Below, piece after piece: positions 9,670-19,005 of a stretch of DNA of 64,000 nucleotides (positions are counted from its first letter, which is position 1; each line of letters begins with the position of its first letter). The position numbers and the translations under genes were made by a program. Below the pieces are notes generated by a model. That model saw only the letters and a list, made by a program, of their open reading frames with translations. It was not told where the DNA came from and did not search any database. The stretch comes from a virus: the IMG/VR virus record IMGVR_UViG_3300048121_001678, positions 124,001 to 188,000 of that record. The stretch is one strand, 5' to 3'.

Positions 9670-11508
9670 TTACTTGTAGTCCACGTTTTTAAGGTTTTTA
9701 ACCCTAACTTTGATATCTTTTTCTGGAAACCTAACTTGATAAATTTGAGATGGTTCTGCAAATATTGTCTCATCAATTAACGCAATTTCTCTTGTTTTTG
9801 GGTCAGAATATCTTTGAGAGGTTTCAGAAGAGGAGTATTGACCACCTACCTTATTAAAAACTTTTAAATCGGTCACAGATATCACACCCGCAACATCTTG
9901 TATGTTTTTCTTAACCTCAGATATAAACACGTTCTCACCCATCGTACTATTAATTGGTGACATGATACTTGTTACCTCATCAATTATTTTTGTGATTACA
10001 TTACCTTGGTTTTGACCCGAATCAATAACAACAGAAATATCGTACTCTAAATCAATCACTAAACCAACATTTACAGATATATAATCATTTATCATTCTAT
10101 ATTTTGAAAGGTAGTTAGCAATATTTTGTTTTAATGTATTAGACACTGTCTGTGTTAAACTTCCATTTGAATCGTATGATAAAACATTAATATTAATTTT
10201 ATTATCTTTTTCAGTGATTGCTGTTTTAGCAGGTGCACCGTATTTTCCTGGCATTTTTCTAATTAATGCATTATAATCATTAATTGTAACGGCCCTATTT
10301 TGAGAAGCATAATTAAATGTTACCATATTTCTAACCTCTTCAATAGATGGTTGGTTAGCACCACCAATAGCAGCAGTGACATTGTTAACCGTTAATGAGT
10401 TAGTTACCGTTTGATTAATAGTGTTAGAGGGACCACTCACAAAGAAGTTTACCGTACCTACTTGATTAATCGCATTAACACCAATATTCGATTGTGCACC
10501 TCCACCAACTCTATATTTAACAAATAAAGTTGTGTTAGCAGTAACTGTCCTACCTAACCCAATATTGTTTTGATATTCTTGTATTCTTAATGATACCCCG
10601 TTTCTAGCAAACTCAGCTAATTGGTCATCAGGTGTTGTTGTACCTCCACCAAACTGTACTTTCATAAAACCCTGTGGTGTATATTCTGTTATAAACCTTG
10701 TTTCGGTATCTATGTATTTACCAACCTTTAATCCCGGTAAGTCAGAAGGTTTTGTTGTGTCCTCAATGAAAACAGTACTCTCAGCCAATGAGTCCACTTC
10801 ATACCACTTATCTTGAGCATTAACAAATTCTGAATACGTTGGTGTGGATTGGAAGGATGTCCCATCTTTTTGTATGATGTCCACAACCTCTAAAACGTTT
10901 TGTTCAGGTAAGAAAAACTCGTAAAATGGTTTAACATCATTAGGGTTAACCGTTTTCTTAAAAACTTTTGTTATACCATTAACAACAACCTCTCTTTTAG
11001 TGATAGTGTAGTTTATTAATACATTGTTAGAATCAAAGTTAGGTATCTTAGTTCTATTAGGAAAACCCTCGTTGTTATATTGAGAGGCGAAATCAATGTC
11101 GTAAACATTTTCAAATACTTGACCTGCACCAATAACTTGAGAACCGGCTCTTAAGATACCTAAATATCTTGTATCTTCTTGGTCACCAGATGCTGGTACC
11201 ACAATAGAAAAATCAACAATACCTACTGAAGGTCTATTACCAGGTATTTTTAAACCGTAAGTTCTGGCGATGTTAAAAATAGATGAACGTTGTTGAGCAT
11301 ATTGTAAAACAGTTTCTTGAACACTTCTATCAATATGATAGTTTAGATTATCACCAATGGCAGCATTTAGGTCCATCAATACTGAATAAACCGCAGCGTC
11401 ATTAAAGTTATCTATCAATTCAGGATAATATTGTTTAGTGTAGTTTACTAAATCTTGTCTTAGTCCTTCAAAGTCTCTTTCTGTATATGAAATCTTTTTA
11501 CTTGCCAT
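9670..11508 (-). CDS. gp6: Baseplate wedge protein, gp6-like (baseplate J family)
   Basis: 612 residues, close to T4 gp6 (660). The N-terminus (ISYTERDFEGLRQDLVNYTK, then a Y-P-E-L-I-D-N-F-N-D segment) is the hallmark of gp6/gpJ-type baseplate wedge proteins, followed by the DxNAAIGDNLNYHIDR region that forms the core of this family. In T4, gp6 dimers form the continuous ring of the inner baseplate that triggers sheath contraction. It starts 6 bases after the stop of gp25, and the gp25-gp6 pairing is the standard order in contractile phages. No anomalies seen. Confident on family. Confidence 0.88.
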   Translation of the reverse strand: MASKKISYTERDFEGLRQDLVNYTKQYYPELIDNFNDAAVYSVLMDLNAAIGDNLNYHIDRSVQETVLQYAQQRSSIFNIARTYGLKIPGNRPSVGIVDFSIVVPASGDQEDTRYLGILRAGSQVIGAGQVFENVYDIDFASQYNNEGFPNRTKIPNFDSNNVLINYTITKREVVVNGITKVFKKTVNPNDVKPFYEFFLPEQNVLEVVDIIQKDGTSFQSTPTYSEFVNAQDKWYEVDSLAESTVFIEDTTKPSDLPGLKVGKYIDTETRFITEYTPQGFMKVQFGGGTTTPDDQLAEFARNGVSLRIQEYQNNIGLGRTVTANTTLFVKYRVGGGAQSNIGVNAINQVGTVNFFVSGPSNTINQTVTNSLTVNNVTAAIGGANQPSIEEVRNMVTFNYASQNRAVTINDYNALIRKMPGKYGAPAKTAITEKDNKININVLSYDSNGSLTQTVSNTLKQNIANYLSKYRMINDYISVNVGLVIDLEYDISVVIDSGQNQGNVITKIIDEVTSIMSPINSTMGENVFISEVKKNIQDVAGVISVTDLKVFNKVGGQYSSSETSQRYSDPKTREIALIDETIFAEPSQIYQVRFPEKDIKVRVKNLKNVDYK

Positions 11509-11514
11509 ATATTA

Positions 11515-11979
11515 TTAAATATTTATAATTATGAAATCTTTAGATTGAAAAGTACTATCTGTGATTGTATAATCTATCCTTAATTTTGCTGTATACTCTT
11601 CGACACCCCTACCAGGTAATCTATATATCCCCCCAACACCTAATTTATCCATGTTTAATTCACCTTGAGACTCTAAGTCATCTAAATAAGGTGTAATTGT
11701 AATTTCATTAATTGTTAGGTTTGGTATATATTTTTCAACTGAATTTGTGATATCTGTTTTTATCCCTTCGAATGTTGTACCATCCATAGGTTCAAATATA
11801 AACTCATATATTCTAGTACCAAAGTCAGGTAAATAATACCTACTACCCTTTCTAGTTAGAATAAGATGTAACAAATCAGTCCTTATCTCCTCATCAGTTG
11901 TTTGAGAGAGTGAGACGTATTTTCCATCCCTACTATCTTGAAAAGGAAAATTAATACCATATGTTTTACCGTTTGCCAT
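11515..11979 (-). CDS. gp25: Baseplate wedge protein gp25 (GPW/gp25 family)
   Basis: 154 residues (T4 gp25 is 132). Shows the GPW/gp25 signature: an N-terminal GINFPFQDS segment, a T-x-x-x-E-I-R-x-D-L-x-x-L-I-x-T-x-x-G-x-R region, then YLPDFGTRIYEFIFEPMD, the sheath-like beta core that nucleates the tail sheath on the baseplate. Followed immediately by gp6, as in other contractile-tail systems. A TATTTATA box ends only 4 bases before the ATG. High confidence. Confidence 0.92.
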   Translation of the reverse strand: MANGKTYGINFPFQDSRDGKYVSLSQTTDEEIRTDLLHLILTRKGSRYYLPDFGTRIYEFIFEPMDGTTFEGIKTDITNSVEKYIPNLTINEITITPYLDDLESQGELNMDKLGVGGIYRLPGRGVEEYTAKLRIDYTITDSTFQSKDFIIINI

Positions 11980-11983
11980 TATC

Positions 11984-11991
11984 TATAAATA
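11984..11991 (-). promoter_or_regulatory. TATTTATA box upstream of gp25
   Basis: Sense strand reads GATATTTATAGATAATG: the box ends 4 bases before the gp25 start. Same element as upstream of tail sheath, tail tube and fibre genes. If it is a -10 element, transcripts would be leaderless or nearly so. Confidence 0.5.
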
Positions 11992-12010
11992 TCTTAACAC
12001 TATAAATTAT

Positions 12011-12038
12011 AAAAAAAAGAGGACCGAAGTCCTCTTTT
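12011..12038 (-). terminator. Intrinsic terminator after nrdA
   Basis: A perfect stem AAAAGAGGAC / GTCCTCTTTT with a four-base loop that reads TTCG on the minus strand, followed on that strand by a run of T. It lies 28 bases beyond the nrdA stop and before gp25, so it closes the leftward replication and nucleotide operon and separates it from the baseplate genes. The A/T flanks make it able to work in both directions. Confidence 0.85.
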
Positions 12039-12065
12039 ATATTTATTGTATGTTAATTTTAACAA

Positions 12066-13772
12066 TTATCCCTCACATGCAACACATTGTAAATCATTCA
12101 GCCCTAACTTCTTTCTTGAGAAAGCTTGAGCGGAATTCATTGAGTGTTGGTAGTATAATGTTTTAACCCCTAATTTCCAAGAATCAATAAGAAGTTTGTT
12201 AACATCTTTTGTTGGCATATCAGGTGACACCATTAAATTTAACGACTGTGATTGGTCAATATATGTTTGACGTACTGCCGCTTGATTGATAATTGATGAT
12301 TGGTTAATTTCCGCAAAAGTTCTAAATACATCTTTTTGTTCATCATTTAAAAAATCTAAATGTTGTACTGAACCATCTGCCTGTTTAATACTATTCCACA
12401 CTTCTTTAGTATCCTTATCCATAGTTACTAATAACTCTTTAAGAACAGGATTCTTAATTGTGACTTTCATCTTAGCAACATCCTTTACATAACAATTAGA
12501 CCATATGGGTTCGATTGATTGTGAAACCTGTCCAAGAATAAACGCCGATGAGGTTGTGGGTGCAACTGCGTTAAGCGTTACATTTCTTCTCCCATACCCT
12601 TTTAAGTATTCAGGTTCCCCAAACATTTCAGCTAATTGCTCCGATGCTTTATATGACTTTTCTTTGATGTTTTTAAATACCTCAACATTCAGTCTTGCCG
12701 TTTCTCTTGTATCGAAAGCCAATCCTTTAGATTGAAGTAATGAGTGCCATCCTAATACACCTAATCCTAGTGCTCTTTGTCTTTTAGAGAAGTTATATGC
12801 TTTCTCTAAGTAGAAGAACGCTCTTTTACCCTCAATTGTTCCGTTGTCTCTTAACTCTTCAATTTTCGTCAATAATTCAGTAACTACAGCATCTAAGAAC
12901 ATAGTCATCACTTCAACAGCGTCTGTGTCTTTCCACTCATCATAATGAAGAACATTCATTGATGATAAAACACAAACAAATGATTCTTCCTCTGAATTGT
13001 GTAACGCAATCTCAGAACAAAGATTTGAATTATTAATTGTCGCTCCTTTGTCTTTATAAACGTCAACAGTACCATTGTTCATTGTGTCATGGAACATAAT
13101 ATATGGATACCCAATCTCACCTCTTCTTTGAATTACCTTAGCCCATATTGCTCTCTTATCTTGGTCACCAGCAATCATATCATTCATAAACTCATCAGTT
13201 ACTGTAACTGCGTGTGTTAAATCTTGGATAGGGAACCCTTCTGTACCTATTTCTAAGAACTCCATAATATCTGGATGTTCAACAGGTAGGTATGGTGAGA
13301 AACGACCTCTTCTAGTCGAACCTTGTGATATATTATCTACAACACTCTCAAAAAGATTCATAAAGTGTACTGCACCTGGTGCCAATCCGTTATCTGTGAT
13401 TTCAGCACCACGTCCTCGGATATTACCGAAGTAACCTGAAGTACCTCCACCCATTTTAGACATTTCACCAACCTCAGCTTGCGTATATAAAATTGATTCA
13501 ATATTATCACCAATATTAGAACCAAAACAACTTACAGGTAAACCTCTCTTTTTTCCGAAGTTTGCCCATACAGGTGATGATAGGGAATACCAACCCTTAC
13601 CCATATAGTCATAAAATTTATCAGCAAAACCTTCTATACCTAAAAGTTTTTCTGCGTGGTTAGCGATTGTTCTAATCCTTTCTAATGGTTCCTCTCCCTC
13701 ACTTAGATATCCTCTACGTAGGAAGGTAATTGATTCTTCATTAATCCAATCAAATGGTTTTTTATTATTCAT
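12066..13772 (-). CDS. nrdA: Ribonucleoside-diphosphate reductase, large (alpha) subunit, without ATP-cone
   Basis: 568 residues, class I alpha subunit that reduces ribonucleotides to deoxyribonucleotides. Visible catalytic set: active-site Cys82 (GLPVSCFGS), Asn250/Cys252/Glu254 in NSNLCSEIA, Cys267 in FVCVLSSMN, the radical-relay Tyr pair Y540-Y541 in KTLYYQHSMN, and the C-terminal redox pair Cys563/Cys566 (QCVACEG). Compared with T4 NrdA (about 750) it is short because the N-terminal ATP-cone is absent: the chain starts directly in the alpha-subunit helical domain. The ATP-cone is instead on NrdB just upstream, 19 bases away. Last gene of the operon before the terminator. No intein or intron is present, although phage nrd genes often carry them. 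Confidence 0.95.
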   Translation of the reverse strand: MNNKKPFDWINEESITFLRRGYLSEGEEPLERIRTIANHAEKLLGIEGFADKFYDYMGKGWYSLSSPVWANFGKKRGLPVSCFGSNIGDNIESILYTQAEVGEMSKMGGGTSGYFGNIRGRGAEITDNGLAPGAVHFMNLFESVVDNISQGSTRRGRFSPYLPVEHPDIMEFLEIGTEGFPIQDLTHAVTVTDEFMNDMIAGDQDKRAIWAKVIQRRGEIGYPYIMFHDTMNNGTVDVYKDKGATINNSNLCSEIALHNSEEESFVCVLSSMNVLHYDEWKDTDAVEVMTMFLDAVVTELLTKIEELRDNGTIEGKRAFFYLEKAYNFSKRQRALGLGVLGWHSLLQSKGLAFDTRETARLNVEVFKNIKEKSYKASEQLAEMFGEPEYLKGYGRRNVTLNAVAPTTSSAFILGQVSQSIEPIWSNCYVKDVAKMKVTIKNPVLKELLVTMDKDTKEVWNSIKQADGSVQHLDFLNDEQKDVFRTFAEINQSSIINQAAVRQTYIDQSQSLNLMVSPDMPTKDVNKLLIDSWKLGVKTLYYQHSMNSAQAFSRKKLGLNDLQCVACEG

Positions 13773-13791
13773 TGTATTTTTAATTTTTTTG

Positions 13792-15054
13792 TTAAAATAA
13801 ATCGTTAGATGTAATTGATTTCGACTTCTTACTGTAGTTAATACTTCTCTTATTAAAGAAATCTGTGTGTTTTGTAGTTAATATCTCATCATCAAACCAC
13901 TCTGTAGTTTCCAACAAAGATTCGTTAACTTCGAAGATACCATCTACACCAATAGAGTTTAATGATACATTAAATCTATGTTTAATAAATTCCATAGTTT
14001 GGTTTTTAGTTAAGAAATCTAAATCTCCCTCCTCAAAAATCCATTCTACGATTTCTGACTCCGCCTCATATGCTTCCATAGTTGCAACAATTAAGTCTTC
14101 TTTTAGTTCGTCTGTCCACCAACTTGGGTTTTCATTTTTAATTAAGTTTACCAAATCAAAACCAAATCCAGCATGTATGTTTTCTTCTTTTGATGTCGCT
14201 TCAACAGCGTTACTAATACCTTTCAACATATTCTTATGTTTATTGAATGACATAATAACTAAAAATTGTGAGAATAGTGACACATTCTCTACGAACATTG
14301 AGAATAGAACAACCGATTCGAAGTATTCCTTGTCTTCAACTGCCTTTGAATTTGTAATTGCTTTCTCTAAATACTTAATTCTTTTACGAATAGCAGGTAC
14401 TTGTAAAAGTGTTTCAAACTCATTATTTAATCCCAACAATTGTACTAAATGTGAGTAAGCATCAGCATGTCTCACCTCTGACTCTGCAAAAGTAGCACCA
14501 ACGTTACCAATCTCTGGTTTTGGCATTCTTTTGTATATGTCACCCCAAAATGATTTAACAGCAACCTCAATTTGTGAAATCGCCAACATTGCTCTTTTAA
14601 CTGCAGTTCTTTCTTTTTTGTCGAGATTCACTTTAAAGTCCTGAATATCAGAAGTAAAATTAAATTCTGTATGTACCCAATATGAGTGTCTAATAGCGTC
14701 AACATACTCATTAAGATTAGGGTACTCGTAAGGTTTTAAGTTCGTTCTTTTTGTAAAGATATTCGGACCATTATCCTTACGGTAAATGATGTATTCTTTT
14801 GCAACGTCATTTAGACCGTTATCCATAAGTTTATTCTCTACCATATCGTGTATTTCATCAACGTGAGGAACTCTATCTGGTTCCCCTCTGAAAATCCCTT
14901 TTCTCGTTATTCTTGCAATTTTTTCAGCCATATCATCATCAATATTACCGACACTCTTCATTGCTTTTAATACCGCATATTTTATTTTTTCGGACTGAAA
15001 CTCTACTTTCTCCCCGCTTCTTTTAATCACATAATTAGTTTCTTTACTGTTCAT
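13792..15054 (-). CDS. nrdB: Ribonucleotide reductase small (beta) subunit with N-terminal ATP-cone
   Basis: 420 residues. Residues about 5-95 form an ATP-cone (YVIKRSGEKVEFQSEKIKYA, then the helical RVPHVDEIHDMVENKLM part), the allosteric ATP/dATP switch normally on NrdA. Residues about 120-400 are the ferritin-like beta subunit: likely metal ligands Glu163, Glu193 and His196 (ESEVRHADAY), a later Glu in FVENVSLF and Glu/His in EENIHAGFG; Tyr200 sits at the radical-tyrosine position (E-x-x-H-x-x-x-Y). The C-terminus (SNDLF) is the usual free tail that docks on NrdA. An ATP-cone on NrdB is established for Leeuwenhoekiella blandensis, where it drives beta-subunit oligomerisation; this supports a Bacteroidota host. 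Which metals are used cannot be told from sequence. Confidence 0.93.
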   Translation of the reverse strand: MNSKETNYVIKRSGEKVEFQSEKIKYAVLKAMKSVGNIDDDMAEKIARITRKGIFRGEPDRVPHVDEIHDMVENKLMDNGLNDVAKEYIIYRKDNGPNIFTKRTNLKPYEYPNLNEYVDAIRHSYWVHTEFNFTSDIQDFKVNLDKKERTAVKRAMLAISQIEVAVKSFWGDIYKRMPKPEIGNVGATFAESEVRHADAYSHLVQLLGLNNEFETLLQVPAIRKRIKYLEKAITNSKAVEDKEYFESVVLFSMFVENVSLFSQFLVIMSFNKHKNMLKGISNAVEATSKEENIHAGFGFDLVNLIKNENPSWWTDELKEDLIVATMEAYEAESEIVEWIFEEGDLDFLTKNQTMEFIKHRFNVSLNSIGVDGIFEVNESLLETTEWFDDEILTTKHTDFFNKRSINYSKKSKSITSNDLF

Positions 15055-15090
15055 ACTAGTAATTCTATTTTAGTTTATTTATATTTTATT

Positions 15091-16467
15091 TTAAATGTTC
15101 TCACGTTGCTTTCGCTTTTCCATGAGCTCCTTAATTCTATCCCTTTGTTTTTCTTCTTTCTGTTCTTCCAAACCTAAGAATGTCATACTTTGTTCAGTAT
15201 CAATTACCAACATTTCATTATCATACTTACAATTCTCAAACACAACACCATCTTTCCCGATACGAGACTTAGTGATTGCGATAGTTGCCAAGTTCATTTC
15301 TTTCTGTTGTAATGATTTAGCAACAGAAATGATTACGTGACCTACTTGAGCCTTCTTAATAGAACCACCCATTTGGTCTGTTGTTACAACTTCTGAAGAA
15401 ATCGATGAACGGTTACCTTGAGTTGCTGTCCATCCAACAATGTCCAATTCATGACACATCGCTTCAAACGCTCTCATTACTGAACCCTCACTCTTCCATT
15501 CATCACCTAAATTCTTATCAGGTGTAATACAATCAATATAATCTATAACTATCATATCAATCTTATTTCCTTCAGCAATCATCTTCCTAACTTGATTTTT
15601 TATCTGATTCATGGTCATCGTATCAGAAGGTAGTTTTTTCAAAGTTAAAGAGTTATTTGTGTTCTCCTTAATCTGTCTAACTTTCTCCATTACGTCATCC
15701 CTATGATTAGATAAATTATCAGGTGCAATTTCAGTCCATAGTGTGAAATGCTTACGTTGGATAATTTTCGGGTTATCCTCAAAGAAAATCTGTAACACAT
15801 TGTAACCCAAGTTAAATGCGTGATTCGACATCTTTGTTAGGAAAGTAGTTTTACCCACACCTGTTGGTGCCAATATAACACCGATTTCTCCCTTAGCTAA
15901 CCCACCTTTCATTAGATTATCAATACCTGGTACCCCCATCGGAATAGGGTGACGATAGTCATCGTCTAAAACCACATCTAAATTTGAGAACACATCTGCT
16001 GTTCCGGTATCAACTTCACCAACTTGTAACGCTTCTCTAACCATCTCTTCTAAATGGTCATACGATTCGAAATCACCCTTATCGATGATTTTCTGAGCCT
16101 TTGACATTACTTTCTGTAACTCTTGTTGTTTACAGAATTTAAGTGATTTTTCCTGTACGAAATCTGAACCTTCAATAGGTGAGTCTTTAACACTCTCTAT
16201 CATGTCAAAAACCATCTTCTGAGCCATAGGTGAACTAATTTCACTCTTCGTAAGTTGTTCCAATGTTGCAAATGTTGGAGTATGTTCGTACTTACTATAG
16301 TACTCCTTAATCATTTGCATTATGATTTTAAAATATTGATTATCAAAATACTTCGGGTCAATAACATCAACAATCGAATTGGCAAAATCCTTGTCAATAA
16401 CGATGTTGTTTATAAGTTGTATTTGAAATGAGTTACCTAAGTAACCGAAGTTTTTTTCTTTTGACAT
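15091..16467 (-). CDS. gp41: Replicative DNA helicase, DnaB/gp41-like
   Basis: 458 residues (T4 gp41 is 475). An N-terminal helical domain (about 1-150) precedes a RecA-type ATPase core with Walker A APTGVGKTT at 200-208 (Lys206) and Walker B MIVIDYID around Asp309, followed by a DnaB-type TATQGNRSS segment and a GGSIKKAQVGHVIIS region. It unwinds duplex DNA 5'-3' on the lagging strand at the phage fork and loads primase. Placed in the same operon as rnh and uvsX upstream and nrdBA downstream. A TATTTATA box lies 26 bases upstream of its ATG. No primase gene (gp61 type) was seen in the window. Confidence 0.92.
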   Translation of the reverse strand: MSKEKNFGYLGNSFQIQLINNIVIDKDFANSIVDVIDPKYFDNQYFKIIMQMIKEYYSKYEHTPTFATLEQLTKSEISSPMAQKMVFDMIESVKDSPIEGSDFVQEKSLKFCKQQELQKVMSKAQKIIDKGDFESYDHLEEMVREALQVGEVDTGTADVFSNLDVVLDDDYRHPIPMGVPGIDNLMKGGLAKGEIGVILAPTGVGKTTFLTKMSNHAFNLGYNVLQIFFEDNPKIIQRKHFTLWTEIAPDNLSNHRDDVMEKVRQIKENTNNSLTLKKLPSDTMTMNQIKNQVRKMIAEGNKIDMIVIDYIDCITPDKNLGDEWKSEGSVMRAFEAMCHELDIVGWTATQGNRSSISSEVVTTDQMGGSIKKAQVGHVIISVAKSLQQKEMNLATIAITKSRIGKDGVVFENCKYDNEMLVIDTEQSMTFLGLEEQKEEKQRDRIKELMEKRKQRENI

Positions 16468-16493
16468 ATCAATTAATTTTCTTTAGGGTAAAA

Positions 16494-16501
16494 TATAAAT
16501 A
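16494..16501 (-). promoter_or_regulatory. TATTTATA box upstream of the helicase gene
   Basis: Sense strand reads ATATTTATATTTTACCC, 26 bases before the ATG at 16467, in the 37-base gap after the 150-residue unknown gene. It matches the element found before virion genes and could give the helicase-nrd section of the operon an extra start. Confidence 0.35.
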
Positions 16502-16504
16502 TGG

Positions 16505-16957
16505 TTATACTAAGCTATAATCCATGTACTCGTAAGTTAAATTTTCAGATGAGAAAATATCCGTTAGACCCCTAAGTACACTTTTTAGTTGCGGACGTAT
16601 GTCTACGGTGTATCTTATTTTAGGTGGGTATAATTTTCCGTTAAATACTCTATGACAAATTGTCTCATCACCAAGTCTAATTTTAATGTGGAAATTCTCT
16701 TCACCATCAGTATTTGAAGTGTCTAAGATTGCCGGGTCCAACGCAATTTGATTGTAGTGGTCTAACAAATACATGTTAGTTCTATCTTTCAAAATGTCGG
16801 TTAATTGACTCGTAAAATCATTAACAAATTCAAGTACATCAATACTCTTTCTTGCTTTAGGATTGTAACCTCTAACGTTGAAGTATCTTTGAACAACTAT
16901 GTTCTCATTCAACATCATTACAAACTCCATTTTTGTTACGTCATTTTTTTCTTTCAT
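16505..16957 (-). CDS. Hypothetical protein in the replication operon
   Basis: 150 residues beginning MKEKNDVTKMEFVMMLNENI. The start is ATG at 16957, 4 bases from the stop of the rnh gene. A helix-rich first half (DVLEFVNDFTSQLTDIL) is followed by a beta-rich part with an HIKIRLGDETICHRVFNG segment. No family recognised; no membrane segment or catalytic motif. Sandwiched between RNase H/exonuclease and the replicative helicase, so a helicase- or fork-associated accessory role is likely by position only (T4 places gp59, a helicase loader, in such neighbourhoods, but I see no sequence evidence for that). Confidence 0.65.
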   Translation of the reverse strand: MKEKNDVTKMEFVMMLNENIVVQRYFNVRGYNPKARKSIDVLEFVNDFTSQLTDILKDRTNMYLLDHYNQIALDPAILDTSNTDGEENFHIKIRLGDETICHRVFNGKLYPPKIRYTVDIRPQLKSVLRGLTDIFSSENLTYEYMDYSLV

Positions 16958-16961
16958 TTTT

Positions 16962-17969
16962 TTAAATTTTGTTTTTGTAACGTTTTTTTTCTTTTCTTGT
17001 TAGTTTCATAAAAGGTGTTATAAACTCTACCCAATTATCGTCTTTTTTGGGTAAATATTTGAAGATTCCATCACTCATCATCATTCTCATTAGATTCTGA
17101 TATCCTCTTCCTTCAGGGTCTAACTCTTCCGTATAGTAGAGTTCAACCATTTCCATACCTTCATTACTTATCATTGGTGAGGACAAATCTACAACTTTTT
17201 TGTTAATATCAAAGAATTCTTTTCCTAAAACCCCTCTTTTAGTTTTTCCTTCTTTGATACTTTGTAAAATCTTTCGATTATCTCCCTCCGATTGTAATTC
17301 TTTAGTACGTTGTATAATATCGTCAACAGATATGACATTGTCCAATATCTCAGGAAATATCTTAACAAATGTTTTCTCCCCTAATAAATAAATACCATCA
17401 ATATTGTCAGACTTATCACCTGACAAGATTTTAAATGTAGTAATATTATAGTGTGGTATTGAAATGTCTTTAAGGGGTATATTATCTCCTTCCTTATAGA
17501 CTCTTCTGTGGTTAGGTGAGTAAACCTCTACTTTGTCTGAGATAAGTTGTGTAAGGTCCTTATCTGATGAAAATATAGTTTTGTATTCATCATGAGATAT
17601 ATTACAATAGTGAGCAATTGCGTCATCAGACTCACACCCATCTATGGATACTTGTCTAATGAACATCTCTTCTAAATACTTCTTAACTCTCGACAACTGC
17701 CATTCAAATGAAATCTGTTGTTGTTCGTTAAGACTTCTTTTTCTATTTCTTTTGTATTGTTCGAGTATGTCTCTTCTCGAATTAGAATTATTCTCAGCAT
17801 CCCAAAATACAATTACTTTATCATAATTGTGGTCAACTAAGAATTTTTTCAATGTATTCACAAAGTGGAAAATACCACCAATATGGTTACCCTCATGGTA
17901 GAATTCCCTTACTCCGTGAAACCCAATTTTAAATAAGTTATTTCCGTCTACTAATAATGTTTTTGTCAA
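16962..17969 (-). CDS. rnh: RNase H / 5'-3' exonuclease (T4 Rnh, FEN family)
   Basis: 335 residues (T4 Rnh is 305), starting at TTG 17969. PIN/FEN-type metal-binding acids are all visible: Asp8 in LLVDGNNL, Asp in VIVFWDAENN, the GCESDDAIAHY and FSSDKDLTQL pairs, and GDKSDNIDG in the helix-hairpin-helix region. In T4 this enzyme removes RNA primers and adjacent DNA from lagging-strand fragments and works with gp32 and ligase. It sits 17 bases downstream of uvsX. The ORF continues with an extra basic C-terminal tail ending in KKRYKNKI. Confidence 0.9.
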   Translation of the reverse strand: MTKTLLVDGNNLFKIGFHGVREFYHEGNHIGGIFHFVNTLKKFLVDHNYDKVIVFWDAENNSNSRRDILEQYKRNRKRSLNEQQQISFEWQLSRVKKYLEEMFIRQVSIDGCESDDAIAHYCNISHDEYKTIFSSDKDLTQLISDKVEVYSPNHRRVYKEGDNIPLKDISIPHYNITTFKILSGDKSDNIDGIYLLGEKTFVKIFPEILDNVISVDDIIQRTKELQSEGDNRKILQSIKEGKTKRGVLGKEFFDINKKVVDLSSPMISNEGMEMVELYYTEELDPEGRGYQNLMRMMMSDGIFKYLPKKDDNWVEFITPFMKLTRKEKKRYKNKI

Positions 17970-17986
17970 AATACCTTTATTATAGG

Positions 17987-18988
17987 TTAGACTTCTTTTA
18001 CTTCTTCCAATTTGTAGTCACCATCAGTACCGATGACTTTTTTCCAATATTCCGCTTGTTCTCCTTTATATTGCTCAATAGACTTCTTTTCTTCAGTAGA
18101 TTCCTTACCAGCAAGGAAACCATGTGGTGTTACAATAATTTTACCGTCTTCATAACCTAATCCATTGATATGGTTTTTCATTACCGATATTTTTGTTCTT
18201 ACCGCAAACTTAACCTTTCTCTTGTCTTTAACCGCAGCAATCTTGTTGGTTCCCGCATTTTTCTGATTACCAAATAAAAACACTAAAGATGAGTTTAACC
18301 AAATTGCCTCACCACCCTTAGCTTTAATCTTTGGTTGACCAAATGGGTTGTCAGGTAATTCCACCCACGGTTGATTAACAATCAATAAGGTGTTTTCGTA
18401 TTTTGATGTCGCCTTACGTGAACCCGCAATTCTTTGGTTGATACCCATACCAATCTTATCCGCTAATGTTGCGGCATTGTGTTGTTTACCTCCCTTACCA
18501 TCAAAAGTCATCTTACAAGGGACAGAACCAACAGAGTCCCACAAGAATAGTAAGTCATATTCTAACTCACCTTTTTCTTGTGCATCTAATAGTTCGTTGA
18601 TATAGTCGGTAATTTGTTCGATATACTCGAAGTTGTTATTGAATAGGAAGAATCCATCCCAATCCAATTCACCTGTTTCTTCATCGACAACTTCCTCACA
18701 TTCGAAACCCATTGTTCTTGCATGGTCAAATGACCACTTTTGTTCAGTTATAATGAATACGGGTAACACTCCTTTATTTTGTGCATCAACAGCTGCCTTT
18801 ACAAGTGCCGTTGTCTTGCCTGTATCAGAATGACCTAAGAACATATTTAGATGACCAATAGCAGGACCTGGTACACCAACCGCATCTAAAAATGCTTCAC
18901 CCAAATCAAAGAACCTTTGTGGTTTATATTTTGCAGAAGTAGAATACTTCTTCTTCAGAGAACTGAAATCTGTTTTTTTAATTGCCAT
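17987..18988 (-). CDS. uvsX: UvsX-like RecA-family recombinase
   Basis: 333 residues (T4 UvsX is 391). Walker A GHSDTGKTT at 52-60 (Lys58); Walker B-like LLFLWDSVGSV; an MGINQRI and LLIVNQPW segment in the DNA-binding loop part; C-terminal acidic and lysine-rich tail. It catalyses strand exchange for recombination-dependent replication and repair, together with the gp32-like SSB encoded just upstream. The A-rich leader ACTAAAAAAAT before ATG and absence of a Shine-Dalgarno match Bacteroidota-type translation. A 13-bp hairpin stands between this gene and gp32. Confidence 0.92.
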   Translation of the reverse strand: MAIKKTDFSSLKKKYSTSAKYKPQRFFDLGEAFLDAVGVPGPAIGHLNMFLGHSDTGKTTALVKAAVDAQNKGVLPVFIITEQKWSFDHARTMGFECEEVVDEETGELDWDGFFLFNNNFEYIEQITDYINELLDAQEKGELEYDLLFLWDSVGSVPCKMTFDGKGGKQHNAATLADKIGMGINQRIAGSRKATSKYENTLLIVNQPWVELPDNPFGQPKIKAKGGEAIWLNSSLVFLFGNQKNAGTNKIAAVKDKRKVKFAVRTKISVMKNHINGLGYEDGKIIVTPHGFLAGKESTEEKKSIEQYKGEQAEYWKKVIGTDGDYKLEEVKEV

Positions 18989-19005
18989 ATTTTTTTAGTG
19001 ATAAA

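Noticed and set aside
13865-14458. 197-codon plus-strand frame opposite nrdB
   Set aside because: Antisense shadow of a gene with clear catalytic residues; no leader signal or protein pattern.
12066-15054. Possible intein, intron or homing endonuclease in nrdA/nrdB
   Set aside because: Both genes are continuous with all expected motifs at normal spacing; no inserted segment.
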